A stretch of 6,322 nt of DNA, from positions 1-6,322 of the forward strand of contig CAKUAM010000098.1 of NCBI GenBank assembly GCA_934636305.1, in the 5' to 3' direction. This DNA is from an uncultured Oscillospiraceae bacterium. GTDB lineage: Bacteria; Bacillota; Clostridia; Oscillospirales; Oscillospiraceae. Below, one piece after another: positions 1-5,942 of this stretch. The notes below the pieces were generated by a model. That model did no database searches. It saw only the letters and a program-made list of their open reading frames with translations, and was not told the origin of the DNA. Position numbers and translations under genes: made by a program. The stretch's first letter is position 1. Every line of letters begins with the position of its first letter.

Positions 1-27
1 CCAACCAGCGACATCGTCGCTGGTTGG
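1..27. repeat. Perfect 12-bp inverted repeat (hairpin) at window edge
   Basis: Positions 1-12 (CCAACCAGCGAC) and 16-27 (GTCGCTGGTTGG) are perfect reverse complements around a 3-nt loop. No T-run follows on the plus strand, and the continuation on the minus strand lies outside the window. It could be part of a terminator between larC and whatever lies to the left, or part of an intergenic repeat. The structure is certain; the function is not. Confidence 0.6.
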
Positions 28-33
28 AAAGGA

Positions 34-87
34 AGAAACGGCCACAGAGGATAAGAGACGGCGGCTCGTTCTGTCGTGGCCGTTTCT
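34..87 (-). terminator. Inverted repeat downstream of larC, possible terminator
   Basis: Positions 34-45 and 76-87 form a perfect 12-bp stem (AGAAACGGCCAC / GTGGCCGTTTCT) with a 30-nt loop. Read on the minus strand, the direction of larC, the 3' arm runs into a pyrimidine-rich stretch (TCCTTTCC). That is compatible with a weak intrinsic terminator about 50 nt past the larC stop. The long loop and the lack of a clean T-run make a repeat element an equal alternative. Inside the loop, 57-63 (GACGGCG) can pair instead with 92-98 (CGCCGTC), giving a competing fold. Confidence 0.4.
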
Positions 88-139
88 GACGCGCCGTCGG
101 AGGCATGCCATGCAGAATCGGAATTTTTCCGGCGATAAA

Positions 140-1324
140 TTATTGTATGCGCGCGGCGGCCTCCTGCAGGGTGCAGCCGCATTTTTTTGCAATAGCAGCT
201 AAATCCTCATATTCTGCCTTCCGGCGTGTCACGCCGAAGCCGCTGGATTCCTTGATGCGCACGTCACCGTCAGCCGTATGGACGGTGTATTCCCGGCGCG
301 CGAGCGTATAGCGCGTGTGCGTCTGCATGCGCACGCCAAGCGTGGTCGTGTGCGCAAATAAGAGCGCAGCCATCCGCTCCCGGTCACCCTCACGGCAAAG
401 GCACGTGAGAAGGACGCCCGGGCGCGATTTTTTCATGCCGATGGGCGTGGTATAGACATCCAGCGCGCCGGCCTGCATAAGCTGCTCCATGGCAAAGCCG
501 ATGGCCTCCGGCGTCATGTCGTCAAGATTGCATGCAAGCTCCGCAATCTGCTGCGGCAGCTGCTCGCTTTGCGCCAGCATGGCGCGCACGCAGTTGGCTG
601 CCTCAAAATCCTTTGTGCCCATGCCGTAGCCTGTTTTCTCCACGCGAAGGACGGGCATGTCTGTAAATCTGGTGACAAAATGGCGAAGCAGCGCCGCGCC
701 CGTCGGTGTGCAGAGTTCACCCCGGATGCTGCCGCCGTAAATGGGGATCCCCTCCAGCAGCAGCGCTGTGGCGGGGGCGGGCACTGGCAGAATACCGTGC
801 GCGCAATGGACCTGCCCGCTGCCGACGTGCACGGGGGAGCAGAGAACCTGCTCCGGCGCAAGCATATCAAAGAGCAGACATGTGCCAACCACGTCAGCCA
901 GCGCATCCAGCGTGCCGACCTCGTGGAAATGAATCTGGTCGACCGGCATGCCGTGAACCTGGCTTTCTGCATCGGCGATGGACTGATAGACCGCCAGGGC
1001 GTCATCGCGCACGCGCTCCGGCACGTGCAGCGCGGAAAGAAGCTGCGTGATTGAGGCCAGATTCGTGTGATGGTGGTGTTCGGGTTCATGTCCGTGCTCG
1101 TGTGCCGGGCAGCTGCCTTCTTCCGCGCCATGCACCGTGACGCGCATGTGTGTGCCTGTAATGCCGCATTTGACGGCTTTCTCTGCGGAAATTTCCACAC
1201 CCGGCAGGCCGAGCGCATGCATGGTCTGCCAGAACGGCTCCTTTTCCGGCAGCAGCTCATAGAGCGCAGCCATCAGCATATCGCCCGCTGCGCCCATGGC
1301 GCAGTCCAGATAGATTGTTTTCAT
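140..1324 (-). CDS. larC: LarC, nickel-inserting enzyme of nickel-pincer cofactor synthesis
   Basis: This 394-aa protein matches the LarC (former DUF111) family, which performs the last step of nickel-pincer nucleotide synthesis: CTP-dependent insertion of nickel into pyridinium-3,5-bisthiocarboxylic acid mononucleotide. Visible landmarks are the N-terminal [12 protein letters not shown] (residues 5-16), a histidine-rich segment at 75-86 (eight His in twelve residues, a plausible nickel-binding stretch), [17 protein letters not shown] (131-147), CTPTGAALL (205-213), [11 protein letters not shown] (230-240), [14 protein letters not shown] (263-276) and GMKKSRPG (296-303). The start at 1324 has a GGGAGG ribosome binding site (1331-1336) and overlaps the larB stop by 4 bp. 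The gene is one uninterrupted frame, unlike the Lactiplantibacillus plantarum version, which is split into larC1/larC2 and needs a ribosomal frameshift. The family call is firm; catalysis is inferred from the family. Confidence 0.95.
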   Translation of the reverse strand: MKTIYLDCAMGAAGDMLMAALYELLPEKEPFWQTMHALGLPGVEISAEKAVKCGITGTHMRVTVHGAEEGSCPAHEHGHEPEHHHHTNLASITQLLSALHVPERVRDDALAVYQSIADAESQVHGMPVDQIHFHEVGTLDALADVVGTCLLFDMLAPEQVLCSPVHVGSGQVHCAHGILPVPAPATALLLEGIPIYGGSIRGELCTPTGAALLRHFVTRFTDMPVLRVEKTGYGMGTKDFEAANCVRAMLAQSEQLPQQIAELACNLDDMTPEAIGFAMEQLMQAGALDVYTTPIGMKKSRPGVLLTCLCREGDRERMAALLFAHTTTLGVRMQTHTRYTLARREYTVHTADGDVRIKESSGFGVTRRKAEYEDLAAIAKKCGCTLQEAAARIQ

Positions 1325-2076
1325 GTGTGGCCTCCCATGTGATTGATGCGGCTGGCAAGGAACCCTGCGCCGAAGCCATTGTCAATATTTACAACGCTCA
1401 CGCCGCTGGCGCAGGAATTGAGCATGGCCAGAAGCGCGGCGACACCGCCGAAGCTTGCGCCATAGCCGACGCTTGTCGGCACAGCAATCACCGGGCAGGA
1501 AACCAGGCCGCCGATGACGCTGGCCAGTGCACCCTCCATCCCGGCTACAGCGATGACAACGCGTGCGGCCATCAGCTCGTCCGTGTGCGCCAGCAGCCGG
1601 TGCAGCCCGGCGACGCCGACATCATAAAGGCGGATAACCCGGTTTCCGTGCACCTCGGCGGTAAGCGCGGCCTCCTCGGCGACGCTGTAGTCCGAGGTTC
1701 CGGCGGCGGCAATGACAATGGCGCCGTCCCCGTCCGGCTCCGGCAGGGCGCCGATGATGCCAAGCTTCGCGTCGGCGCGGTAGTCAAGCGGCAGCTGCGC
1801 GGCCACGACATCTGCTGCCGGCTGGGACATGCGCGTGATTAAAATCGGGCTGACGCCGCGCGCCGTCATGGCAGCGGCGATGCCGGCAATCTGCTCCGGC
1901 GTTTTTCCGCCGCCGTAGATGACCTCGGCTGCGCCCTGCCGCAGCTTGCGGTGAAAATCGATCTTGGCGTAGCCCAGATCCTCAAACGGCGCTTTTTTCA
2001 GCTGCAGCTCTGCCTGCTCAATGGAAACGCTGCCGGCTTTGACAGCTGCAAGCAGCTGATGCAGATTCTCACTCAT
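1321..2076 (-). CDS. larB: LarB, NaAD carboxylase/hydrolase (pyridinium-3,5-biscarboxylic acid mononucleotide synthase)
   Basis: A 251-aa protein with a PurE/AIR-carboxylase-like C-terminal domain, typical of LarB. The family carboxylates the pyridinium ring of nicotinic acid adenine dinucleotide at C5 and cleaves the phosphoanhydride, giving the biscarboxylate that LarE uses. Motifs: [12 protein letters not shown] (125-136), [15 protein letters not shown] (177-191), [17 protein letters not shown] (195-211) and [19 protein letters not shown] (220-238). Cys222 sits where the family's substrate-attacking cysteine is expected (Cys221 in the L. plantarum enzyme, from memory). The N-terminal about 100 residues are the usual LarB helical extension. 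The reading frame stays open upstream inside larE to 2400, but the ATG at 2076 is chosen because GGAGGT (2083-2088) lies 6 nt before it, the protein then starts in the family's normal way, and it overlaps the larE stop as ATGA, implying translational coupling. Confidence 0.95.
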   Translation of the reverse strand: MSENLHQLLAAVKAGSVSIEQAELQLKKAPFEDLGYAKIDFHRKLRQGAAEVIYGGGKTPEQIAGIAAAMTARGVSPILITRMSQPAADVVAAQLPLDYRADAKLGIIGALPEPDGDGAIVIAAAGTSDYSVAEEAALTAEVHGNRVIRLYDVGVAGLHRLLAHTDELMAARVVIAVAGMEGALASVIGGLVSCPVIAVPTSVGYGASFGGVAALLAMLNSCASGVSVVNIDNGFGAGFLASRINHMGGHT

Positions 2077-2819
2077 GCTCGCACCTCCAGATCCAGCAGA
2101 ACAGCCGGATACAGTTTTTTCAGCTCCTGCAGGATTTCCCCGCGGTGCTGCAGGGCCAGCGTAAGCTGGCTCTGCGGCAGCTGAACGCGCGCGGCGCCGC
2201 CAAAATAGCGCACGCGGAAATCGGTGAAGCCGAGGGAAAACAGATACGCCTCTGCGCGCTCCGTTTTCTGCAGCTTTTCGGCTGTGATCGGCTCTCCGGT
2301 CGGGATACGGGTGGCAAGACAGGCGTATGCCGGCTTGTCCCAGGTAAAGAGCCCGGCCTGTCTGGATAGCTGCCGGATCTGCGGCTTTGTAAGGCCGCAT
2401 TCGCGCAGCGGGGAGCGCACGTGCAGCTGCGTCAGCGCACGCATGCCGGGCCGGTCGGAGGCGTCGTCCGAGGCATTTGTGCCGTCGAGCAGCAGCGTAT
2501 AGCCGTCGGCGAGTGCGCGCTGGGCCAGTGTGCCGAACAGGCCCATCTTACAGTGGTAGCAGCGGTCAGCCGGGTTGGCAGCCACGGCAGGAGCCTGCAG
2601 CGCGTCAAGCGCAAGCACCGTCATCTGCGTGCCAAGCTGCGCGCAGAGCCGCTTGGCATCCTCCAGCTCAAACTCCGGCTGGAAGGCGGTTTTGATATAG
2701 TACGGGCGCACGTCCGCGCCGGCCTGCATGGCAGCATAGAGCAGATAGGACGAGTCCACGCCGCCGGAAAAACCAAGCGCAGCCTTGGGGTTCTGCGCAA
2801 AAAATTCAGTCAGCTCCAT
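2073..2819 (-). CDS. larE: LarE, ATP-dependent sulfur transferase for nickel-pincer cofactor
   Basis: A 248-aa PP-loop ATP pyrophosphatase of the LarE family, which adenylates the substrate carboxylates and replaces them with thiocarboxylates, a sulfur-transfer step in nickel-pincer nucleotide synthesis. The ATP-binding PP-loop is SGGVDSS (18-24). Other landmarks are [10 protein letters not shown] (82-91), [10 protein letters not shown] (110-119), [11 protein letters not shown] (135-145) and [15 protein letters not shown] (165-179). Cys167 in the last motif probably corresponds to the sacrificial sulfur-donor cysteine of the L. plantarum enzyme (Cys176), by motif position from memory. Other cysteines are 59, 87, 90 and 141. 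It is the first gene of the operon, and its 3' end overlaps larB by 4 bp. The ribosome binding site is weak: only a purine-rich AAAGAGA lies upstream of the ATG. Confidence 0.95.
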   Translation of the reverse strand: MELTEFFAQNPKAALGFSGGVDSSYLLYAAMQAGADVRPYYIKTAFQPEFELEDAKRLCAQLGTQMTVLALDALQAPAVAANPADRCYHCKMGLFGTLAQRALADGYTLLLDGTNASDDASDRPGMRALTQLHVRSPLRECGLTKPQIRQLSRQAGLFTWDKPAYACLATRIPTGEPITAEKLQKTERAEAYLFSLGFTDFRVRYFGGAARVQLPQSQLTLALQHRGEILQELKKLYPAVLLDLEVRA

Positions 2820-2851
2820 AGCAATTCTCTTTCCCAGTGTAATGATAGGTT

Positions 2852-2880
2852 ATTATAGCGCACAATGTGGGAATGCGCAA
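2852..2880 (-). promoter_or_regulatory. Candidate promoter of the larEBC operon
   Basis: On the minus strand a perfect -10 hexamer TATAAT (2852-2857) lies 17 bp from a poor -35 match TTGCGC (2875-2880, 3 of 6). It is placed about 30 nt upstream of the larE start. A better -35-like TTGACT lies further out (about 2894-2899) but is 36 bp from the -10, too far to serve it. The weak -35 suggests low constitutive activity or activator dependence. No riboswitch-like structure is apparent in the short leader. Confidence 0.45.
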
Positions 2881-2906
2881 GTATCGGCATGGCAGTCAAA
2901 AAAGAG

Positions 2907-2922
2907 GTTGACAGGAGTAAAC
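2907..2922. promoter_or_regulatory. Operator-like dyad O1 (BlaI-type) over the -35 box
   Basis: GTTGAC-AGGA-GTAAAC is an imperfect dyad (5 of 6 half-site positions). It has the same architecture as O2 downstream and resembles the TAC-N4-GTA core known from BlaI/MecI operators, although the left half reads GAC rather than TAC. It covers the -35 hexamer at 2908-2913, so a bound repressor would block RNA polymerase. Binding by the adjacent repressor is inferred. Confidence 0.55.
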
Positions 2923-2936
2923 CTTCGTGTTATGAT
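2908..2936 (+). promoter_or_regulatory. Strong sigma-A-type promoter of the blaI-like/M56 operon
   Basis: A perfect -35 TTGACA (2908-2913), a 17-bp spacer and -10 TATGAT (2931-2936) preceded by TG (2928-2929), an extended -10. The predicted start of transcription is near 2943, about 28 nt before the repressor gene. Such a strong core promoter fits a tightly repressed, autoregulated operon. Confidence 0.8.
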
Positions 2937-2938
2937 AA

Positions 2939-2954
2939 GTCTACAAAAGTAAAC
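2939..2954. promoter_or_regulatory. Operator-like dyad O2 (BlaI-type) over the transcription start
   Basis: GTCTAC-AAAA-GTAAAC is an imperfect dyad (5 of 6 positions) with the TAC-N4-GTA core typical of BlaI/MecI operators. Its right half, with flanks (AGTAAACC, 2948-2955), repeats the right half of O1 (2916-2923) exactly. The two sites are 32 bp apart, about three helical turns, which would place two repressor dimers on the same face of the DNA. Confidence 0.6.
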
Positions 2955-2970
2955 CAAGGAGGAATGCAGC

Positions 2971-3336
2971 ATGCAGCTTTGCGCAAGCGAGTGGACGGTT
3001 CTGCAGAGCCTGTGGGAGAAAGCGCCGCAGACGCTCATGCAGCTGGTGGAGAATCTGCAGCGCCGGACGGGATGGTCCGCCAGCACGATCAAAACCATGG
3101 CCGCGCGCATGACAGAAAAGGGAATCTTGCGCTACGAGGGAAAACCGCGGCAATATTATCCGAATGTTACGCGTGAGGAGGCGGGCTATGCAGAGACAGA
3201 GCAGCTGCTTTCGCGGGCATTCGGCGGAAATCTGGGACTGCTTGTCAGCAATTTCGCCGATCACGGCAAGCTGCAGAAGGAGGATCTGGACGAGCTGTAC
3301 GCGATTCTGGACCGCGCCGCCGGGCGCGGAGAGTGA
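2971..3336 (+). CDS. BlaI/MecI-family transcriptional repressor
   Basis: A 121-aa winged-helix repressor of the BlaI/MecI/CopY family, of usual length. The N-terminal DNA-binding domain spans about residues 5-70, with SEWTVLQSLWE (6-16), the recognition-helix region WSASTIKTMAARMTEKGIL (35-53) and the wing KPRQYYPNVTREE (58-70). The C-terminal dimerisation helices include GGNLGLLVSNFADHGKLQKEDLDEL (85-109). Asn94-Phe95 matches the Asn-Phe bond that BlaR1-type signalling cleaves in staphylococcal BlaI, so this repressor is probably inactivated by proteolysis. Its start has AAGGAGG (2956-2962) 8 nt upstream. The M56 protease gene begins 15 bp after its stop, so the two are co-transcribed. It probably represses its own operon through the two dyads in the promoter. 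Whether it controls beta-lactam resistance or other genes cannot be told; no beta-lactamase is in the window. Confidence 0.93.
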   Translation: MQLCASEWTVLQSLWEKAPQTLMQLVENLQRRTGWSASTIKTMAARMTEKGILRYEGKPRQYYPNVTREEAGYAETEQLLSRAFGGNLGLLVSNFADHGKLQKEDLDELYAILDRAAGRGE

Positions 3337-3351
3337 GGAAAGGAGCATGCA

Positions 3352-5313
3352 ATGCTGGAGATTTTTCTGACGTCGTCGGTACTGATTGCGGCGTTGGCGC
3401 TGATGCGGCGGCTGCTGCGCGGGCGGATCCATCCGCGGCTGCAGTATGCGCTGTGGCTGCTGGTTGCGGTGCGGTTGCTGCTGCCGGTGTCCCTGGTGAA
3501 AAGTCCTGTGAGCGTTATGAATGCCATGCAGGAGCGGGTGATCGTCACGCAGCGCCTGACAGCGCCGGAAAACCGCCGCGCCCCGCAGACAGGCGGCGGT
3601 GAGAGCCAGGTGCAGGCGCAGCCGGATGCAGAAGCTGCAGCAGAACAAGCGGCAGAGCCGCAGCTGCCGGACACGGCGGTGCTGCGGAGCGTCTGGCTGT
3701 CCGGCATGGCGCTGGCTGCTATTCTGGTGCTGGCGCAGAATCTGCGTCTGCGGCAGAAGCTGCGGCGTGTCCGCGCAGAGATTTTCTGCCCGCAGAGCCC
3801 GATTCCTGTCTGGCTGGCGCCGGGGCTGCCGTCGCCATGCCTGGTTGGGGTGGTGCGGCCGGCAATCTATCTCACGCCGGAGGCAATGCAGGACGAGAAA
3901 ACCATGCAGCTTGTCCTGCGGCACGAACTGGCGCATTTGCGTGCGGGGGATCAGCTGTGGAGCCTTGTGCGGCTTGTGTGCCTGTGCATCTACTGGTTCC
4001 ACCCGTTTGTCTGGCTGGCCGCAGCCCTCAGCCAGCGCGACTGTGAGCTGGCGTGCGACGCGCGCGTGATGGCAGAGATGGATGATGTACAGCGCGCCGA
4101 GTATGGCCGGGCGCTGCTGGGGCTGATCCGGACGGGCTCTGCGCACGGGCAGCTGTTGTCCGGTGCGACAACGATGCAGCTGGGGAAACAAAGTCTCAAA
4201 GAGCGCATTACGCTGATTGCGAAAAGGCCCAAAATGGCGGTGTATACGCTTGTGACTGTGCTGATTTTCAACGGATTGCTTGCAGCCTGCACCTTTACCG
4301 GCGCTCCTGCACCGACAGCGCCAGAGCCTACGCTGCAGTCTGCGCAATCAGAACAGGAGCAGCTGCGGCAGGCGCTTTTGGAGGAAGAAGAGACGCTGAA
4401 TGAGCAAGCGCCCCAGCCCGTCGAGGACGACCCGGAGGCAGAGTTTCAAATGGCGTTCCCGATGCTGGACTATGCGTCGTTCCAGAGCTATCTGGACGAG
4501 CACCCGGAGACGCTGGATAGCGGCTGGGAGCATATCTGCATCAATGAGGCAGGGCTGGACGACGAGGGCACGAGTATTCTTACCCTGCAGGGAGATCCGG
4601 TGCTGGCGATCGACGCAGAATATGGCATTCTGCTTGTGCGTGCAGCCGGTGAGGGCTACCGTGGTGTGTTGGCAATCTGCCGCTATCCGGAGCTTCTGCA
4701 TCTGCGTATGAGCGCCCAATATGGCGAAGGTGGGCAGAGTATGGAGGAGATTGCGGCGGAAAACCACGGGATTCTGGCAATGAATGCGTCGAGTTTCCTG
4801 ACCCATCCGGGCGATAACGACGGCAGGGTTCTGCTGGATTACGCGATGGCAGATGGACAGGAATATGGCCGGATTTTCGAGGGGGTTGAGCTCGGCTATA
4901 CCCGGGCGGAGCTGGATCAATACGGAAATCTGCGGCTGTGCAGTTCGTCGCAGCCGCTGGGAGAGGGATGCGTGCAGGCGGCTGTCGGTGAGGTGTGCAT
5001 CCTGACAGACGGACAGAAGCAGCCGGAGATCGATAACTGGTTCGGGCAGAATCTGCGCGCCTGCCTTGGTCAGCGGGCGGATGGTGCGCTGGTGCTGCTG
5101 GCCGTCGAGGGACGCCGCCCGGATGCGGGAATCTACGGAATTTCTGTCGATGGCTGTGCGGAAATCCTGCTGCGCTACGAATGCCGGAACGCGCTGCTGA
5201 TGGGGTATGGCTCCCCTGTGAATCTGTGGTATGATGGAGAGTATCTGCTGCAGTCCGGTTCAGCCATTGGGCCGGACGAACGGCTGCTGCCGGACGCGTG
5301 GGTCTACGGGTGA
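3352..5313 (+). CDS. BlaR1-like M56 membrane metalloprotease with phosphodiester-glycosidase-like sensor domain
   Basis: A 653-aa protein in two parts. Residues 1-313 are the M56 (BlaR1/MecR1) module: hydrophobic segments at about 3-20, 30-50, 112-128, 201-226 and 295-313, the zinc motif HELAH (191-195) and downstream CELACDARVM (231-240), where Glu232 is the expected third zinc ligand. Residues 48-110 form a loop rich in Ala, Gln and Glu; 314-365 is an acidic, Pro/Glu-rich linker. Residues about 366-653 carry no penicillin-binding SxxK/SxN/KTG sensor. Instead they resemble NAGPA/DUF2233 phosphodiester glycosidases: ILAMNASSF (474-482; family NGGGF-like), LRACLGQRADGALVLLAVEGRR (568-589; family PRTAIGQ...DGR) and NALLMGYGSPVNLWYDGEYL (613-632), where the family has a NLDGGxS-type motif. 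Here that motif's Asp-Gly-Gly is lost, suggesting a binding rather than a catalytic domain. By analogy with BlaR1, the domain would sense an external ligand and trigger cleavage of the upstream repressor. AAAGGAG (3339-3345) lies 6 nt before the ATG. LAAC at 310-313 is lipobox-like but internal. Confidence 0.88.
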   Translation: MLEIFLTSSVLIAALALMRRLLRGRIHPRLQYALWLLVAVRLLLPVSLVKSPVSVMNAMQERVIVTQRLTAPENRRAPQTGGGESQVQAQPDAEAAAEQAAEPQLPDTAVLRSVWLSGMALAAILVLAQNLRLRQKLRRVRAEIFCPQSPIPVWLAPGLPSPCLVGVVRPAIYLTPEAMQDEKTMQLVLRHELAHLRAGDQLWSLVRLVCLCIYWFHPFVWLAAALSQRDCELACDARVMAEMDDVQRAEYGRALLGLIRTGSAHGQLLSGATTMQLGKQSLKERITLIAKRPKMAVYTLVTVLIFNGLLAACTFTGAPAPTAPEPTLQSAQSEQEQLRQALLEEEETLNEQAPQPVEDDPEAEFQMAFPMLDYASFQSYLDEHPETLDSGWEHICINEAGLDDEGTSILTLQGDPVLAIDAEYGILLVRAAGEGYRGVLAICRYPELLHLRMSAQYGEGGQSMEEIAAENHGILAMNASSFLTHPGDNDGRVLLDYAMADGQEYGRIFEGVELGYTRAELDQYGNLRLCSSSQPLGEGCVQAAVGEVCILTDGQKQPEIDNWFGQNLRACLGQRADGALVLLAVEGRRPDAGIYGISVDGCAEILLRYECRNALLMGYGSPVNLWYDGEYLLQSGSAIGPDERLLPDAWVYG

Positions 5314-5322
5314 ATTTTCATG

Positions 5323-5350
5323 TTGACAATCGCAGGAATTGTGGTAAAAT
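5323..5350 (+). promoter_or_regulatory. Promoter of the T-box/alaS transcript
   Basis: A perfect -35 TTGACA (5323-5328), a 16-bp spacer and -10 TAAAAT (5345-5350) with an upstream TG (5342-5343). It begins 10 bp after the stop of the M56 gene, with no clear terminator between them, so transcription from the upstream operon could also enter the T-box leader. The predicted start is near 5357. Confidence 0.75.
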
Positions 5351-5356
5351 AGCTCC

Positions 5357-5575
5357 GATATTGAAAATAACCGCAGTGAAAAACCGAGGATCCGGATGCA
5401 GCGCCAAGAGAGAAGGGGACGGTGGGAGCCCTTCCGATTGTACCGGATGCAGCCAGTTTGGAGCGGCTGTGCGAAAGCGCAGCGGGAGCTTCCCGATACA
5501 GAAGCGCTGAGATGCGCGCTGCGCAATCAGGGTGGTACCGCGACTGACCTCGCCCCTGTTATGGGGCGGGGTTTT
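5357..5575 (+). ncRNA. T-box leader (tRNA-sensing riboswitch), probably alanine-specific
   Basis: The hallmark T-box sequence AGGGTGGTACCGCG is at 5529-5542, followed at once by an intrinsic terminator. Upstream is a Stem I-like region: ATCCGG (5390-5395) pairs with CCGGAT (5443-5448), AGAGAG lies at 5408-5413, and the apical GAAGGG/CCCTTC hairpin holds a GGTG loop (5421-5424). After Stem I come a GCTGTGC-GAAA-GCGCAGC hairpin (5466-5483) and a GGGA/TCCC mini-hairpin (5484-5494). The specifier loop is expected just after CCGGAT. There GCC (5452-5454), an alanine codon followed by A, is the best candidate, with weak CCGAG/TTTGG pairing closing the loop. Uncharged tRNA-Ala would stabilise the antiterminator and permit readthrough. 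The T-box identity is firm; the specifier is a hand-fold assignment supported by alaS downstream. The 5' end is estimated from the promoter. Confidence 0.9.
5547..5575 (+). terminator. T-box intrinsic terminator
   Basis: CCTCGCCCC (5548-5556) pairs with GGGGCGGGG (5563-5571), with one G-U pair, around the loop TGTTAT, and is followed by TTTT (5572-5575). The antiterminator sequence ends only five bases before it, as usual for a T-box attenuator. Confidence 0.9.
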
Positions 5576-5580
5576 ATATT

Positions 5581-5607
5581 TGTAGGGGCCGATGCCCACA
5601 TCGGCCC
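5581..5607 (+). repeat. REP-like palindromic unit, copy 1
   Basis: A 27-bp unit starting TGTAGGGG. It contains a 9-bp self-complementary stem, GGGCCGATG (5586-5594) and CATCGGCCC (5599-5607), around the loop CCCA. It is an exact inverted copy of the unit at 5661-5687. I associate similar sequences with interspersed repeats of Clostridia genomes; this is memory, not a search. Confidence 0.75.
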
Positions 5608-5636
5608 GGCAGAACGCACTGTTTTTTCAGTAATCT

Positions 5637-5706
5637 TCGGCGAATTCGTAACTTCCCAGTGGGCCGATGTGGGCATCGGCCCCTACAGAGCCTCGGCGAA
5701 TTCGTA
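5637..5706 (+). repeat. 14-bp direct repeat flanking REP-like copy 2
   Basis: TCGGCGAATTCGTA occurs at 5637-5650 and again at 5693-5706, bracketing a 42-bp segment that contains the second palindromic unit. It could be a duplication left by insertion or part of a larger composite repeat. Confidence 0.6.
5661..5687 (-). repeat. REP-like palindromic unit, copy 2 (inverted)
   Basis: An exact reverse complement of the 27 bp at 5581-5607, 53 bp away. The pair resembles a BIME: each unit can fold on its own (9-bp stem, loop TGGG), or the two can pair into a single 27-bp stem. The unit ends in CCCCTACA. Confidence 0.75.
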
Positions 5707-5908
5707 CTGCTTTGCAAATTTCGAACGCAAGGCGTTTTTACCGCAGATGTTGAATCGCAACTACTTCCAAATTCGGTGTACCGTAACAGGCGGCGCGTAC
5801 CATAGCGTTCGTAGAGTGAGTATGTGTGTTCGCAACACCCGAAAATCAGGATTTACCTAAACCGTACCAGCAGAACGCACCAAACCGTAACCAAGCGCCC
5901 CTTTTCTC

Positions 5909-5942
5909 CCCATTCTTTTCCGGCAAGGCGGAAAAGAATGGG
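5909..5942. repeat. Hairpin with perfect 14-bp stem upstream of alaS
   Basis: CCCATTCTTTTCCG (5909-5922) and CGGAAAAGAATGGG (5929-5942) are perfect reverse complements around a 6-nt loop. No T-run follows on either strand, so it is not a standard intrinsic terminator. It lies about 65 nt before the alaS start and would be transcribed as part of the alaS leader. The 10-mer GCCGTCGGAG overlaps its right edge. Confidence 0.65.

Noticed and set aside
2077..2400. An upstream in-frame extension of larB to give a 359-aa protein
   Set aside because: The extra 108 codons lie inside larE and look like out-of-frame coding sequence. The ATG at 2076 has a GGAGGT site and gives the normal LarB length and N-terminus.
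4276..4290. The lipobox-like LAAC in the M56 protein as a lipoprotein signal for a separate gene
   Set aside because: It is internal to one continuous reading frame, follows the predicted last membrane helix of the M56 module, and has no ribosome binding site or start codon suggesting an independent lipoprotein.
2941..4347. A 468-codon open frame on the minus strand across the repressor and protease genes
   Set aside because: Its translation is rich in Arg, Gln and His with no recognisable domain. It lies antisense to two well-supported genes and is explained by GC-rich codon bias.
5318..5599. Minus-strand open frames opposite the T-box (5260-5526 and 5318-5599)
   Set aside because: They are shadows of structured RNA sequence with no start-site signals or protein motifs.
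5581..5687. The inverted repeats as a CRISPR array or insertion-sequence ends
   Set aside because: There are only two copies, in inverted rather than direct orientation, no regular spacers, and no transposase or cas gene between or near them.
5396..5860. A 154-codon plus-strand open frame over the T-box and repeats
   Set aside because: It runs through the T-box stems, the terminator and both palindromic units, has no ribosome binding site, and its translation matches nothing recognisable.
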